Assembly (NCBI GenBank): GCA_951802425.1
Contig: OX637797.1
Location: forward strand, 310,001 to 374,000
Direction: 5' to 3'
DNA length: 64,000 bases
From: Clavaria fumosa
Taxonomy: Eukaryota; Basidiomycota; Agaricomycetes; Agaricales; Clavariaceae
Shown: one piece after another, positions 10,441 to 22,356 of the stretch
How the letters are laid out: every line of letters starts with the position of its first letter
Position numbering within the stretch: position 1 is the first letter of the stretch
Position numbers and translations under genes: made by a program
Notes under the pieces: generated by a model
Told to the model about the DNA's origin: nothing
The model's input: the letters and a program-made list of their open reading frames with translations, nothing else
Database searches by the model: none

Positions 10441-12808
10441 TCAAACTGTGCGGAGTCCCAGCGTGTTCGCAAAATGTTTGGCCTTCATGTTTGGTAGGGC
10501 CTTGGTGAGTGTATCCGCTACCATTTCATTGGTGGGGCAATAAATTAATTTGATCAAGCCATCTGCAATGACATAGTGTATGAAATGGTATTGAATGTCT
10601 ATGTGCTTCGTGTGGGCATGAAACTGTCCATCCTTGGTGAGTGTGATCACAGATTGGTTGTCACAAAACAACAGGGTGGGGGTGTCAAGCGGCTGGAAGA
10701 CCTTGCCAATGAGTCACCGAAGCCATACAGCTTCCTTCACAGCATGCGTCGCAGCAATGTACTCGGCCTTGGTTGTTGAGAGCGCCACAATCTCCTGCTT
10801 TTTAGCAGCCCAGGACACAGCTCCCCCATCAATCAAGAAAGTGTACCCACTGATGGCCTTTCTATGCTCTTGTGTACTACCATCGGTGTCACTATACCCT
10901 TCCAAGCCTCCAGTTGAGCCTCCATAGGTAAGTTTCCAATCCTTGGTGCCCAATAGGTACCCAAACACCTGATTGAGTGCCTCCCAATGGGGTTGTTTGA
11001 AAATTGCACGAGCATTGACACAGCGAATGCGATATCTGGGCAAGTGGCAACATTGGCCCACATCAGCATCCCTAGCAGGCGACGATAGGGAAACTTTGAC
11101 ATGTATGCGATTTCGTCGATGGCCATGGGGGACTGCGATTGTGAGAGGGCCCTGGAGCAATCCATGGGCAAAGCTCTGGGGGCGAGGTCACCAAAGTTTC
11201 CACATGCAAGTATCCCCTCAATGTAAGGCATCTCACAAGTGCACTCATGGGTTTTTCACAGTTTATAGTAATCAGGATGTAGAGCAGTCATTTCTGATTG
11301 AAACAAGTCCTTATACATCCCAAATGGACAAGAATTGACTGACAGCATGCGAGCGTGGCAGTCTTGGGTAACCACAATTACCAACACCCAACCAATCACA
11401 CCCATGTCGGTGAGTTTGAACCTCTTGTTCAGCTCTGATTTCGCTTTCTGAATCCCCTCTGTGCAACTTCCAGTCATGATGCAGTCATCAACATGGATTG
11501 CCATCACAATTATGGATGATCAGTCTCATTTGAAAAACACAGTGTGATCTGCCTCGCACCTACGAAAACCGAGAGATGAGAGCTCACCATGTAGTGCTTC
11601 GTACCACGATCGTCCGCTTTGTTTCAGGCCATATATTGACTTGGCCAGTTTTAGGACATATCTGGAGTGATTCCAGGTTTCGAAGCCTGGGGGTTGCTCC
11701 ATGAAGACCTCTTCGTCATCGCCAAGCTGACCATGTAGGTATGTGCTGTGGAAGTCAAAGGTATTGATCTCCCAGTCGTTTCTCACTGTTATCGCCAGGA
11801 TTGTGCATATGGATGCAAATCGGGCTATGGGCACAAAGGTTTCGAAGTAGTCTTCTCCATAGACTTGTGAGTATCCTTTCACAACTAGCCTTTCTTTGTA
11901 CTTTTCCACCTGACATAGAGCATTTTTCCTTATTCTTAGGACCCATCGTGAGCCTATGACGTTTCTGTTAGGCAGTGCTTCACGACGGTCCACATACCGG
12001 CCTCCTTCAGGTTTGTTAACTCTGTTTGGATGGCCTGCTCCCACTTTGGCCAGTCTGGACGCTCCCTCGCCTCCTCATAGGTGGGATCGAGCCCCTCGAC
12101 TTCGATTGTCACTGCCACGGATGCATACTCTGTTGCCCCTCGCTCAACATCGTTTTCTTGGCTGAATAGTGCGGTTGGTTCGTTGTCCTCGAGTGGAGTA
12201 GGCTCAGTGATCCCACGTGGTAAGTTTGGCCTGGTTTTCCTTCCCTCAACTGTCCCTTCCCTGGTTTGGAGTCGTTTGACTTATTCTGATGGCTTTCTGA
12301 TGCGCTTAGGGCGATTTTCGCTTGGGTTTGAATTCCTTCGCCCGTAGCGTTCTCTGCAGGGCCTGGCGCTTTTTCAGCCTCGTTGGGATTTTTGGGAGGT
12401 GGAGACATTGCAGGGGGTGCATGGTAGGGGGTTTCTACGGCCTGGGAAGGAACGTCTCTGGTGAGTATCACATTATCTATGTCAAATTTGACACTTCGCT
12501 CAATGGTTATGGATTGACGGTCTGTCCAATAGATGCGGTCGCCGTGGCTCAGCTCATCGAATCCAATCCATCGGCCAACTCACGATCGCCCATCGAGCTT
12601 GGTCCCGGTCGGGTCGTGTACCCAGACCTTTGCTCCCCACTCCGGGAGGATGGATAGGTTGGGTTTCTTCCGGAACAAGGCTTTGTACAGTGTCATTGAG
12701 GTGAGCACTCGAGTGGACATGCGATTTTTCATGTATACTGCATGCCTGACACCCTCTGCCCACAGAAATTTTGGGAGTTTGCTCGCATGGAGAAAGGCTC
12801 AGATGTGC
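10441..12808 (-). pseudogene. Copia pol: integrase C-terminus, reverse transcriptase, RNase H (frameshifted)
   Basis: From 12808 downward the minus strand reads the end of integrase (LPKFLWAEGVRHAVYMKNR), a Pro/Ser-rich linker, and reverse transcriptase RVT_2 (12044-11256; IGSRWVLRIRKN, then FDFHSTYLHG, then HVDDCIMTG in place of YVDD). RNase H follows (11160-10441; YSDTDGSTQEHRKAISGYTF and VSWAAKKQEIVALSTTKAEY) to a stop at 10441. Frame changes and stops near 11515 and 11245 break it. The integrase DDE core that should lie before LPKFLWAE is not present on either side of the inserted element at 12809-15325. Copia order and strand match the gag pieces to the right, but this may be a mosaic of two elements because the flanking LTRs differ. 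Confidence 0.9.
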
Positions 12809-12969
12809 CAGGCGATTCAAGTAAATTAATGCATTAATCTATGGTAATTACAGTAAGTGTGTGATGCATAGATGACGGTAAGTTTGCAAATGGTGAGGAT
12901 GCATCATCACCCAGAGGGAGATGATGCATGACGCCACCACACATCATGCATCACTCTTGCCATCATGCA

Positions 12970-13930
12970 TCCCACTCGCTGATGCCTGCCGCCCGCCCTG
13001 CTGCCGCCACCCGCCGCCTGCCCTTCTGCTGCTATGTGCCGCCTGCCCTGCTGCCGCCACGGTGACCCGCCGCCCGCCCTTCTGCTGCTACGTGCCGCCT
13101 GCCCTGCTGCCGCCACCTGCCTCTGCCCTGCTGCCGCCACCCGCTACCCGCCCTGCTGCCGCCACCCGCCGCCCACCCTGCTGCAGCCACCTGCCGCCCG
13201 CCCTGCTGCTGCCACCCGCCGTCCGCCCTGCTGCTGCCACCCGCCGCCCGCCCTTCTGCTGCTACGTCACCTACGTGCCGCCTGCCCTGCTGCCGCTACC
13301 CGCCGCCTGCCCTGCTGCTGCCATCCGCCTCTGCCCTTCTGCTGCCACCTGCCGCCCGCCGCCCGCCCTGCTGCTGCCACCCGCTGCCCGCCCTGCTGCC
13401 GCCACCCGCCGCCCGCCCTTCTGCCGCCGCCCGCTCCCCACCCCGCTGCTCCTGCCTTGCTGCCACTGCCATTCCCCACACTACTGCTATGCCCTGCTCC
13501 TGCTGCTCCTGCTCCCTGCCCTGCTGCTACCAGCCGCCTGCCCTCCTGCCACCTCCTGCCACCCACTCCCCACCCCGCTGCTCCTGCCCTGCCGTTGCTG
13601 CCACTCCCTGCCCAGCCACTACCAATGGCCCCAGTCCCCACCATTGGTCTGTGACCACGGTTGGGGGCTTGGGCCATTGCTACAGGGAGGGAGGGCGCAC
13701 CTGGCAGGCAGCCTATTGTAACCACCGTCATCGCACCTGTTGCCCCTGTTGCCCCCGTCAGCCCTGTCGTTGTTGTTGTTGTTGTTGCCCCTCCTGCCGC
13801 TGTCGTCATTGCACCGCTGCTGAAGAGAGGGAGAGAGGGAGGGGGGAGAGTGTGGGGGGAGGGTGAAAGAAAGAGAAAAAAGGAAAGAAAAAAAAAGAGG
13901 GAGGAACATGTGCCAGCGGTCATTGTCGTT
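12970..13930 (+). repeat. Left arm of the GC-rich inverted repeat
   Basis: Minisatellite of CTGCTGCCGCCACCCGCCGC-like units (13000-13460), then a more complex segment (13480-13910) with a purine-rich tract GGGAGGG/AAAGAAAAAA. The same series appears in reverse complement at 14670-15300. Confidence 0.85.
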
Positions 13931-14259
13931 GCCATCGTCGCCTGCGCCTCATTGAGACCCATAAGTCACAGCCACAGTATCTGTCCTACTGACAGAAAAA
14001 CTGTCCCTGCATCTTAGTATGAGTATAATAAATTCTGAAAATAATTGGGAAGGATTGAGTCCACATGCTCAACAATCCTATGTTAAATTTACAATGTAGA
14101 ATGCTGTCTAAAAAGTGTGATGATGATTGAATCAGTTTCTCACTTTACAGTTACATGTGTGACTAGACAACTGCCTTGACCAGCCACACCATGCTCGTGC
14201 CAGCAACAGTGCATCACCATCCCCATTCCCCTTCTTCTCTCTCTAATCCATCATTTTTG

Positions 14260-14640
14260 TGCTAATTGGTGACAATGACAGCAGCAGCAGCTGACGACGA
14301 CATCGACGACAGCTGCAGCAGACAACGACGGCGATGATGGCTGCCACAGACGGCGGCGACTACGACAGCAGATGGTGCAATGGCGACCACAGCAGCAGCA
14401 ACTGATGATGACCACGGCGGCAGTGGCTGCAGCCGCCAGCAACAACGATGATGACGATGGCAGCTGTGGCCGCCAGCAACAACGATGATGACGACGGCAG
14501 CTGTGGCCGCCAGCAACAACAGCCAGGGACAATGACAACGACAGCTGCAGGGGCCAGCAATGACAGCGATGGCTGCACGGCCAGCAATGATGACAACAGC
14601 TGGACAATGATGACGATGACGATGACAGCGGCGGCTAGGG
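14260..14640. repeat. Degenerate ACR/GAY trinucleotide spacer between the arms
   Basis: A run of imperfect AAC, GAC, GAT, CAG triplets with a longer repeated unit (GCTGTGGCCGCCAGCAACAA occurs at about 14463 and 14501). Open on both strands only because of its composition; no gene called. Confidence 0.75.
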
Positions 14641-14669
14641 CTCTTCCCCCAGGTGACGACGGCGATGAC

Positions 14670-15300
14670 GACGACGGCTGGTGCGTGTTCCTCCCTCTTT
14701 TTTTCTTCTTTCCTTTTTTCTCTTTCTTTCACCCTCCCCCCTCTCTCTCTCGCCTCCCTCTCTCCCTCTCTTCAGCAGCGGCGCAACGACAACAGCGGCA
14801 GGAGGGGCAACAACAACGACAACAACGACGGGGCTGACGGGGGCAACAGGGGCGACGGGTGCGACGACGGCAGCCACGATAGGTTGCCTGCCAGGTGCGC
14901 CCTCCCTCCCTGTAGCAATGGCCCAAGCCCCCAACCGTGGTCACAGACCAATGGTGGGGACTGGGGCCATTGGTAGTGGCTGGGCAGGGAGTGGCAGCAA
15001 CGGCAGGGCAGGAGCAGCGGGGTGGGGAGCGGGTGGCAGGTGGTGGCAGGAGGGCAGGTGGCCAGTGGCAGCAGGACAGGGAGCAGGAGCAGCAGGAGCA
15101 GGGCATAGCAGTAGTGTGGGGAATGGCAGTGGCAGCAAGGCGGGAGCAGCGGGGTGGGGAGCGGGCGGCGACAGAAGGGCGGGCGGCGGGTGGCGGCAGA
15201 AGGGCAGAGGCGGGTGGCGGCAGCAGGGCGGGCGGCAGGTGGCGGCGGCAGGGCAGGCGGCAGGTGGCGGCGGCAGGGCAGGCGGCAGGCGTCAGCGAGC
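14670..15300 (-). repeat. Right arm of the GC-rich inverted repeat
   Basis: Reverse complement of the left arm, diverged mainly by small changes. It contains the same purine tract and the GGCGG minisatellite, but is shorter because the minisatellite has fewer units. Confidence 0.85.
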
Positions 15301-15335
15301 GGGATGATGCAATGTGCTTGCGACCTCTGATGGAC

Positions 15336-15928
15336 TGAACAGGTGATGGCCCCCACAGGTTGGAATAAATCTCGTCACTGAAGGCATTGGCTCACGGCTC
15401 CATCCGCATCTTGCGGATGGGCTTTCGTGTGGCCTTGGCGTACTCGCAGGACTTGCAGAGGGTTTGTGGTCCTTTGTCTTTGAGTTCTACTCCCAGCACT
15501 AACCCTTTTCGCACAAGGTTCCGTGCTGCTTTGTGCATGATATGGCCCATTCTTCTGTGGAGGGAGTTGATGGTGACACTGAAGGCTGTAAGGGCTTTCC
15601 TGTCCTCATCACACAGTCCATGGTAGATGGAGTAAAGGCCATTCGGGCAGCAGATTTTGCCTATTTGCCTGTTGGCCATGTCATAGATCTCAAGGGCCGA
15701 GCGCTGAAAAATGGCAGTGTGTTTTGCTGCAACTATCTTAGAAATAGAGATGAGTGTTGCTGACATTGCTGGAGTATAGAGTACATCTTGCAATAACACT
15801 TTAGTCTCGGTTTCCCCCTTTGGGACCATGATATACATGTCCCCTTGAGGCATCCATGTAGCCCCATTGTAATGTATCCAGTAAATTCCACCCGGATGTG
15901 TTATAATGTTTCCTCCCACTTTACACAC
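15336..15928 (-). pseudogene. Copia GAG-pre-integrase domain
   Basis: The minus-strand reading has the gag_pre-integrs signature: LHRRMGHIMHKAARNLVRKG, then CKSCEYAKATRKPI, and the start of integrase (LWGPSPVQSI) up to the inserted element at 15325. Upstream it runs into the inverted-repeat element at about 15930. The integrase catalytic core that should follow is missing. Confidence 0.85.
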
Positions 15929-16615
15929 TGAGAGTGCATTATAATGCCACTGCCTGTCACCTACAAATGCCTCTTGCTTGAGATGGCATTATAATGCCCA
16001 TGTCATTAAAGGCCTTGAGGCCATTATAATGCCATGTCATTAAAGGCCCTGAGGCCATTACAATGCACACCCTCTGGCACAATGACATTACAATACCCTC
16101 ATACTTGACATAGTGGTGGAAAAGCCCAGCCCAACTCACGCCCCAGCCTGCTATGGTAATATTTGATGAATGTTTGTCTATGTTTGAGCTTATAGGCCCA
16201 GCCCAGCTCAAGCCCCAGCCTACTATGGTAATTGAATCTTATATATTGTTTTAATTTGAGGCCATATTTTGATGTTTATATAAGCTGAATTTCAATATAG
16301 AGGCATTTGATGAATGTTTGTCTGTGTTTGAGCTTATGATGAATGTTTGTCTATGTTTGAGCTTATGATGAATGTTTGTCTTTGTTTGAGCTTATTGTAA
16401 TGTCATTGTGCCAGAGGGTGTGCATTGTAATGGCCTCAGGGCCTTCAATGACATGGCATTATAATGGCCTCAGGGTCTTCAATGACATGGGCATTATAAT
16501 GCCATCTCAAGCTAGAGGGCAGTAGCATTACAATGCACTCTCAGTGTGAAAAGTAGGAGGCAACATCATAACATGTCTGGGTGGAATTTACTGGATACAT
16601 TACAATGGGGCTACA
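15860..16615. mobile_element. Inverted-repeat element with GCATTATAATGCC motifs; flanking copia coding duplicated in the arms
   Basis: The arms (about 15860-16085 and 16395-16615) are inverted copies built on repeated GCATTATAATGCC and GGCCTCAGGGCC-type motifs. The outermost 70 bp of both arms is copia coding sequence (IYWIHYNGA region), so the inverted duplication includes host sequence. The middle carries a 29-bp tandem repeat, GATGAATGTTTGTCTATGTT plus TGAGCTTAT, with three copies at 16308-16395 and one at 16163. No coding capacity. Confidence 0.7.
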
Positions 16616-17592
16616 GGGACTGTTGTCCCCTTTGCCTGTGGCTCAAAAGGTATGTCAGTCAGCCACATGGATGTTCTTAGCAGGGATCTCAGTGAAGTTT
16701 ATAAACTTCAAGTGGTAGGGGGACATGTGTCATGAAGTGCCGGAGTCGTATATTTCGACATTGTCATAGTTGTGCATTAGGTGAGCAACGACTTTCTCAC
16801 CTTTTTCAACAGTTCGTTGGGGAATGTGCACAGTGATTGGGATGGGGCTTAACTGATTCGTGATAGAGGTAAGGAAGTTGTTGTAGGTGAGTGGTAACAA
16901 TGCTAAAATGATTGTCTGGAAGTTCTCATCAGAGACAGCCTTGCCCATTAGTGCGAGGTTCTCACGCATCTGCCATAGTTTGGATAGATGCTCGCAGATG
17001 TTTCCCTTCTTGGGACACCTTTCGTTTTGAAGCCTGGTGCATAACTCGACTACTATGAGTTGGGCCTTGTCCTGATAATGTTGGACAACCTTGGTCCAGA
17101 CTTCCTTCACTGTAGGTTCTATCCTGACAGTAAGATACAGTGTTGGTGGCAAGGCTTCGGCCAACCCCTTTCACATCAGTACTTGTACAAGTGTCTTGTG
17201 GATTGACTTGTTGAGGACTTGTTGCCTTGTTGAGAACTTTTATGCTACTTTTGGTGGTCCCATCACCTTGATTACCTTGTACAAGAAATGGGACCTACTT
17301 GTTCAAGGCAGACAAGTCATTAAAAAGGTTGAAAAAGTCATGAAAAAGATTAAAAAGGCAACAAGACATTTGAAAAAGTGCTGATGCATATGGTTGCCTC
17401 ACTGGATGTCCAGCAGGCTGTCTCATGTTTGAGCGCTTCCTGTTTGGCCAACGTGATGGTGGCTTCAGGCGGAGTGGGCCTTGCCTGGCTCCCATCAAGA
17501 TGCCCTTCGAGGTTATGCGACATGCATTCCAACTCGACACTGTCCTGAAAAATGATCCAGTTGGATCCATCTGGTTGTAGTTTAGGGAGCAA
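16616..17592 (-). pseudogene. Copia gag and protease remnants (with a small insertion)
   Basis: Gag starts near 17592 (LPKLQPDGSNWIIFQDSVEL). A roughly 215-bp low-complexity insertion occupies 17172-17386, and capsid sequence resumes at 17164 (VQHYQDKAQLIVVELCTRLQ). An internal deletion joins the capsid to the protease, whose active site reads YDSGTS followed by TGA at 16730-16732 and then HMSPYH. The usual residue at that point is Arg or another polar residue, so CGA to TGA is likely. The zinc knuckle is absent. Dead copy. Confidence 0.85.
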
Positions 17593-17663
17593 AAAGGTTT
17601 TGGTGGTTCATGTCAGTGTAACGAGTGACATAATGCAGTGAGTGTGTTTAGATCCCACAGACA

Positions 17664-17675
17664 GGTCTCATAATC
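17664..17675 (-). other. Candidate primer-binding site
   Basis: GATTATGAGACC on the minus strand immediately after LTR end AACA. A half-tRNA-Met type primer site is plausible. Confidence 0.5.
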
Positions 17676-18040
17676 TGTTAATTGTTCAGACTCCCAAACA
17701 ACACAAGTCGAAATGTATTAAAACATAGTACCTGTTAATTGTTCAGACTATGCGTGGTGATTAGTAGGGTGTGGATGCTATGAAAGAGTAAGTGTTCATA
17801 CCTCCCGAATGACACAAGTCGATGGGAGGGTCAGTCACAGTAATGCCTAATATATATGTATGGTCTCGCAAAGCAGTAGTGAGTAGGGAGCAAGTAACTA
17901 GAAAAGAAGGGGTGGGGGCTTTTCAGATGAAAGGCGCTATGTATCTAATACTAAGAAGGAAAGGTGGACAGCGGAGTGCAGAAGGAAACAAAGGGGAAAA
18001 GGGGGCGGGTGCAGGCAGGTGCAGGTTTGAATACTCAACA
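17676..18040 (-). repeat. 5' LTR of the second copia element
   Basis: 365 bp from TGTTGAGTATTC (18040) to AATTAACA (17676) on the minus strand, followed by a primer-binding site and gag. It has an internal direct repeat (TGTTAATTGTTCAGACT at 17676 and about 17736) and a short hairpin at about 17797-17829. No matching 3' LTR is found in the window. Confidence 0.7.
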
Positions 18041-18046
18041 GTACCT

Positions 18047-18646
18047 GTGTCAATGGATAACTGTCAGTCTGAGTCCCTCACAAAGGGTGCAAGGGGGAAG
18101 TAACTCAATTTCAACATGAGAAACTATGACTATTACATAGGCAGTATATATACTGGAGAAGGGGGCAGTGTGGGGTGTGAGTCATGAGGAGGGGAATGGG
18201 GCTATGCGCACTGAGTCGTGAGGAGTCAGAGAAGTGGATTAGGGCAAAAGGAATACTAAATGAGGAAGGGGGTGGCGAGGCACAGATAAGGAACAATGGC
18301 AAGGGGAATACTTGGCACAGGCTTGGCTGCCTGTGGGGAGGCCTCAGCTAGACCTGATTAGGATAGATTGTTTGATGGGAGCTGTCAGTCCCGCTGTCCT
18401 GGATCTGCCTCCATCATGAATTCCAAAGTGTGGGAAAGACTGTGAAACATGGGTGGGGTCATGTGACATGTGCTTCTAGCATCACTACTGATACTGGTGT
18501 GGGGTCGCAGATGGGTGGCAAAGGTCATGAGCAGGCATCAAAGGTCATGTGCGGTCATGTGATTTCACTCTCATTTCCCATTGTTGCTCCTTGGAACACA
18601 TTTGGGTTGTATGGTGGTGGCTTATGTAAGCAGTTCTGACATGGCC
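18047..18646 (-). repeat. Probable 3' LTR of a second gypsy element
   Basis: Follows a purine tract GAAGAGGGGGCCA and starts TGTCAGAACTGC near 18646. Contains AGTATATATACTG (about 18147) as a likely TATA box. The lower boundary, near TTGACA at about 18047, is a guess. The copia LTR begins right next to it. Confidence 0.5.
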
Positions 18647-19200
18647 CCCTCTTCAAGGCTGGGCATCTCAACCAGCTAGTTTTGCTTTCTCTGGATGTTT
18701 GAGGAAGAAGTCGCAGAGGAGCAGCACAACGTTGGTGAGGTTCTGGTGGGGTTCCCAAGTGTTCTCTTCGATTGGGTAGCCTAACCACTTCACCAGGTAT
18801 CTCACTCCCTACCCTACTTTCTTCACATCCAGGATCTCTTCTACATCATATTCCAAATGGTCACCATCAATTGTGGGGGGAGGAGGAGGGGGTTGGGATT
18901 GAGAGGTAAAGGAGGGTGGGATGTATGGAGTTAGTAGGACCTTGTTGAATACATTGTGGATATGCCAGGCTGGTGGTAGTTTGAGGTGATATCCTGCAGG
19001 TCCTACATTCTCCACAATGGTGAAAGGCCTGGCACACTTGTTGTCAAGTTTCTTGTTGGGGTGGTCCATCTTCAGATTTCACATATTGAGCCACACCAGG
19101 TTTCCCTTCTCATACTTGCAACTGGGTCACTTCCCATTGTCATAACTCCTTTTCATCACCAATGCTGCCTTCTCCATAGCCTCCCACCCCCTATCCAAAA
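18647..19200 (-). pseudogene. Gypsy integrase C-terminus and chromodomain (fragment)
   Basis: The minus strand reads the integrase tail (PNKKLDNKCARPFTIVENVG, then HNVFNKVLLTPY), a proline run, and a chromodomain: YDVEEILDVKKVG, then, after a shift, RYLVKWLGYPIEENTWEPH, followed by the usual basic end. It has lost the rest of pol on its upstream side. A 5' partner is not in the window. Confidence 0.85.
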
Positions 19201-19207
19201 GGCCTAG

Positions 19208-20199
19208 CCAATTTTGACTGATGCCCTTTTTATAGGCCCAGCCAATCATTGGCCGAGATATAGTTGTATAGGCTCGGCCGATCAACTCAATATACCAAAG
19301 TCATGTTATACATACACAGATCTCATGGTACTAATGATGCCCTTTCAAAAGAGCTAGCCAATGAACATTTTAGGAACCAGTGAAGAGGGCCTGAAGCACC
19401 CTATTCAAAACACTTCTCTCCTTACATGACAAATAATATCAAAGAGGCTGGGGATGAAGCATATATAGAGTTTATGAAGCAAGAGATCAGATATGCTATT
19501 TGATAGGAACATAAATTACAAGGTCATCATCATCTGAGACTGCATTAGTGTTAAATGAGACCTTACAACTTAATACAGCAGGGTGAAATCAAAACCAATA
19601 TGCCTTATAATAGGCTTCCAATAGGTTGGAGTAAACTCAACCTCCAAACATGCAATAGAGCCACTGTGAACTTAGGATGAAATGTGGTCTGTCAACTGAA
19701 TCAGGAACGTTGCAAGATGATATTCTTTAGAAATGGATGGACCTTTTGAATACCATGCAGCCAGCACTGTCTAGAACCTGATATGCATTTGAATAGACTA
19801 AAAAATGGTTAGTTTAGATGGCAAATTTGGACATAAAATTGAGCCATTATGATCTGTAATTGAATGTGGCAAGTGATGCAGGCAGTATCATTATCTGTTC
19901 TTCCACAATTCATCATAAAAGGCCCCAAATATGCCATCCGTCAGGGCATACTCCTTGTGATTATCTGGTATCTCTTAAAAAGGGCTAAACTATTGCACTA
20001 CATGAGTGCAGATTACAAATAATTATTAGAATCTGGAGAGACTGACATCCTGCACAATATGCACATATAGATATTCCATGCTATGAATATGATCCATACT
20101 GAATAAAGATATGCTCCACTGTCTTATTGGGAGATGATTGTCAAACAGCTGTAAAATGGAACCTGTTCACATTTTACTGCACTACTGAGATCTATTTTC
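19208..20199. other. No gene recognised
   Basis: AT-rich, CpG-poor sequence with no convincing reading frame or repeat structure beyond short GGCCCAGCCAAT-like motifs near 19200-19280. Confidence 0.6.
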
Positions 20200-22356
20200 A
20201 ACCATTCCTCCTTGGTCGCAGTACCCGTTTCTTTGCATCCATGGAGGCCCTCTGTCTGGCCCTGGTCCTATATAGTGACTTGGACCTTTCCTCATCCTTT
20301 TCACCCCCCACCCGTCTCCTTTTCTGTAGGCTGGGTACTGCCTCATTATGGATCTCAACTACCACATGAGTGGCAGGATGATCACCACTTTCTACCCCAA
20401 CCCCCTCAGCACCATCACACTGTTCAATATCCACCTGCTTCCACAGACTGGATTCTTCTGCATCGGTGGTTGGGGGAACAGAAGCATTGACCCTATCATC
20501 ATCCCCATCATCACTCTGCCCATCATTATCTGACTCCTGTGAGCCAGATTCCTCACTTTATACAATTAAAAAGTGCATTGATGATAATGATGACATGAAA
20601 ACACTCACTCGGTACTGATATAGACACAATCTTCTTGTCCCTTCCCCTTCTTGAGAGACAGCCTCTTCACCCTGTTGTCAGATGACAATGAAGGTTCTTC
20701 TTCAGATCCTTGGTGATGGCTGACCAGTTGCCTTGATGCCTTCCCTCTTAGATGCTGTGGAAGGACATGCTGAAACCGGAATATCTTTTGGCCAAGTGTC
20801 TGATGATGACAGAGAAAATCACAGAGGTGCCTGACATCCACATAGTGCATTTTTGAAGGCTCCCGGATCTGCAACCCATCTGGAAGATATTCCTTTGCAA
20901 TGAATTTGTGTGGCTGATCAGCTATCAGAAGCCAAGGAACAGCAACCTTCTTGTTTTTGGTTGTGTTGCCTGTATTTTTAAGGCTTTATTTCAAAAATGG
21001 ACTAAAATGAGGTGCAAGAGAGACATACGATAAGTGATGGTCAAAAATGACCTCAAGATTTCTTTCAGTTGGGGCAATGGTAGATTCAGTTCCAAAGGGA
21101 GAACAGGCCATCCCTCATCATCAGTGGGCAGATTCCATAGTACACTGGCATCTGTTTGCTTTTTTGAAAGCATCTCCTCCTGATCAATGTGATGCCCCCT
21201 TCCTCCCTCATCTGAATCCCTGTTAGTAAAATTTGCAACTGTGGCTCAGGATGATTGCTTACCATTCCATGTCTCAGCCAGATACTTATCCCACTCCTGC
21301 CAAACCTCAACTCCAACCTTATTGAATTGATCCTTGAAGCTACCAGTCACAGGCCCAGGAGTCTGAATCCTAGAGCAGGATTGTATTAATTAAATAGTTG
21401 CGTAGGCAGATCTCTGAGACCCACTTTGCCTTCTTGATATTTCCCCTTTCATCTTGCCAGCCAGCCAACATAAAGACTTCAGCACCCATCTGTTCCCTTG
21501 CAAATTGCGCAAAGTTGAGAGCCTGCTGCATGAACTTGCTTGAAGCCAATCTTCCAGAAGAGGCTGAGCCACTGTGGTTGATAGGGCAACAATTGAGACA
21601 CTGACTCTCTCTGTACCTTGACTGGAACAGGCTCTGCATTCCATTTACCCACCAATGCCAAGTATTGTTGATGGTCCTGCTGGCTTAGGCTGTTGCAAAT
21701 CTCAGTCCTAGCATGACGGTATGAGCCAAGGAATTGGGCTGATCCTCTTTCAGCATTCAACAGCTCCTCTGCCCTGTTGTTGATTTTCTCCTTCTCATGA
21801 TGTTCCACAATGCTTTGGAGGGTCCACCTCTTTCTGTTGTTGAACTGGAGCCCTTGGTAGTAATCACCTCCTGAATCAGAAGAGCCTTCTTCTCTGGCCA
21901 CAGCTCTACAATTGTTATGTAGCCAGTTGCGAATTTTCTAGGATGACACAAAATCAAAAATCAAGCAAGGAGATGGGTAAAATGGTTCTATGTTACTGTG
22001 GTTAGGTCATCTGGAATGTTCTTGTGATCATTCTGGGCTGCATCCCTGATTTTTGCTTTGATTTCTTTGACAATACGTGCTCTGCCTTTTGAGTTTGCTT
22101 CTTTGTAGCCTGCAAGGCTGTCTGTGAGTATCTTGGTATATTCTTGGGTGGTCCAACATGTCATTTTCCAAGCTGGTGGGGTTGTTTCAGCAGTGAAATA
22201 GTGGGGATCAAATGTCAAAAGAGAAGCGGCATGTGTCATGTGAGGAGGCAAAGCGCATGCACTTGCTTCATGTGAGTCTGTGACATTGTAACACCTGGGA
22301 TCCCAACCGTTACTGTCACATTTGTGACCAATACTCACGTACTGTGACTTGCGCAT
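20200..22356 (-). CDS. Multi-exon uncharacterised ORF, probably transposon-associated
   Basis: A minus-strand series of open segments separated by intron-sized gaps: 22356-21988, 21901-21479 and on, 21316-20991, 20874-20605 and 20545-20200. The first segments are polar and helical (ILTDSLAGYKEANSKGRARI; EGSSDSGGDYYQG; VEHHEKEKINNRAEELLNAE; YLALVGKWNAEPVP). The last is acidic, then strongly basic (KRRRVGGEKDEE; KKRVLRPRRNG). From memory, similar uncharacterised proteins recur in Agaricomycete genomes near transposons; I cannot name a function. It is divergent from the ULP1-like gene, sharing an upstream region near 22340-22370, and lies beside KDZ coding, which suggests one mobile unit. Exact exon ends are not resolved and stops or shifts may be present. 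Confidence 0.55.

Larger units (their letters stand above)
12809..15325. mobile_element. Mutator-like element with kilobase-scale GC-rich inverted arms
   Basis: The left end CAGGCGATTCAAG, followed by AAATTAATGC and TAAGTGTGTGATGC, matches the outer ends of the elements at 58082-59277 and 59543-60782. Those have a 10-bp target duplication. The right end is less clear; GCTTGCGACC at 15316-15325 would give duplications TCAGATGTGC and TCTGATGGAC (7 of 10 matches). The interior has two inverted arms of CCGCC/GGCGG-type repeats around a trinucleotide-rich spacer. The many long reading frames inside (Pro/Ala/Cys or Gly/Ala-rich) are products of base composition, not genes. It interrupts copia integrase. 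Confidence 0.6.

Noticed and set aside
12907..15356. Many long Pro/Ala/Cys-rich or Gly/Ala-rich reading frames on both strands
   Set aside because: They arise from CCGCC/GGCGG minisatellite and trinucleotide composition in an inverted repeat; several frames are open at once and none has a domain.
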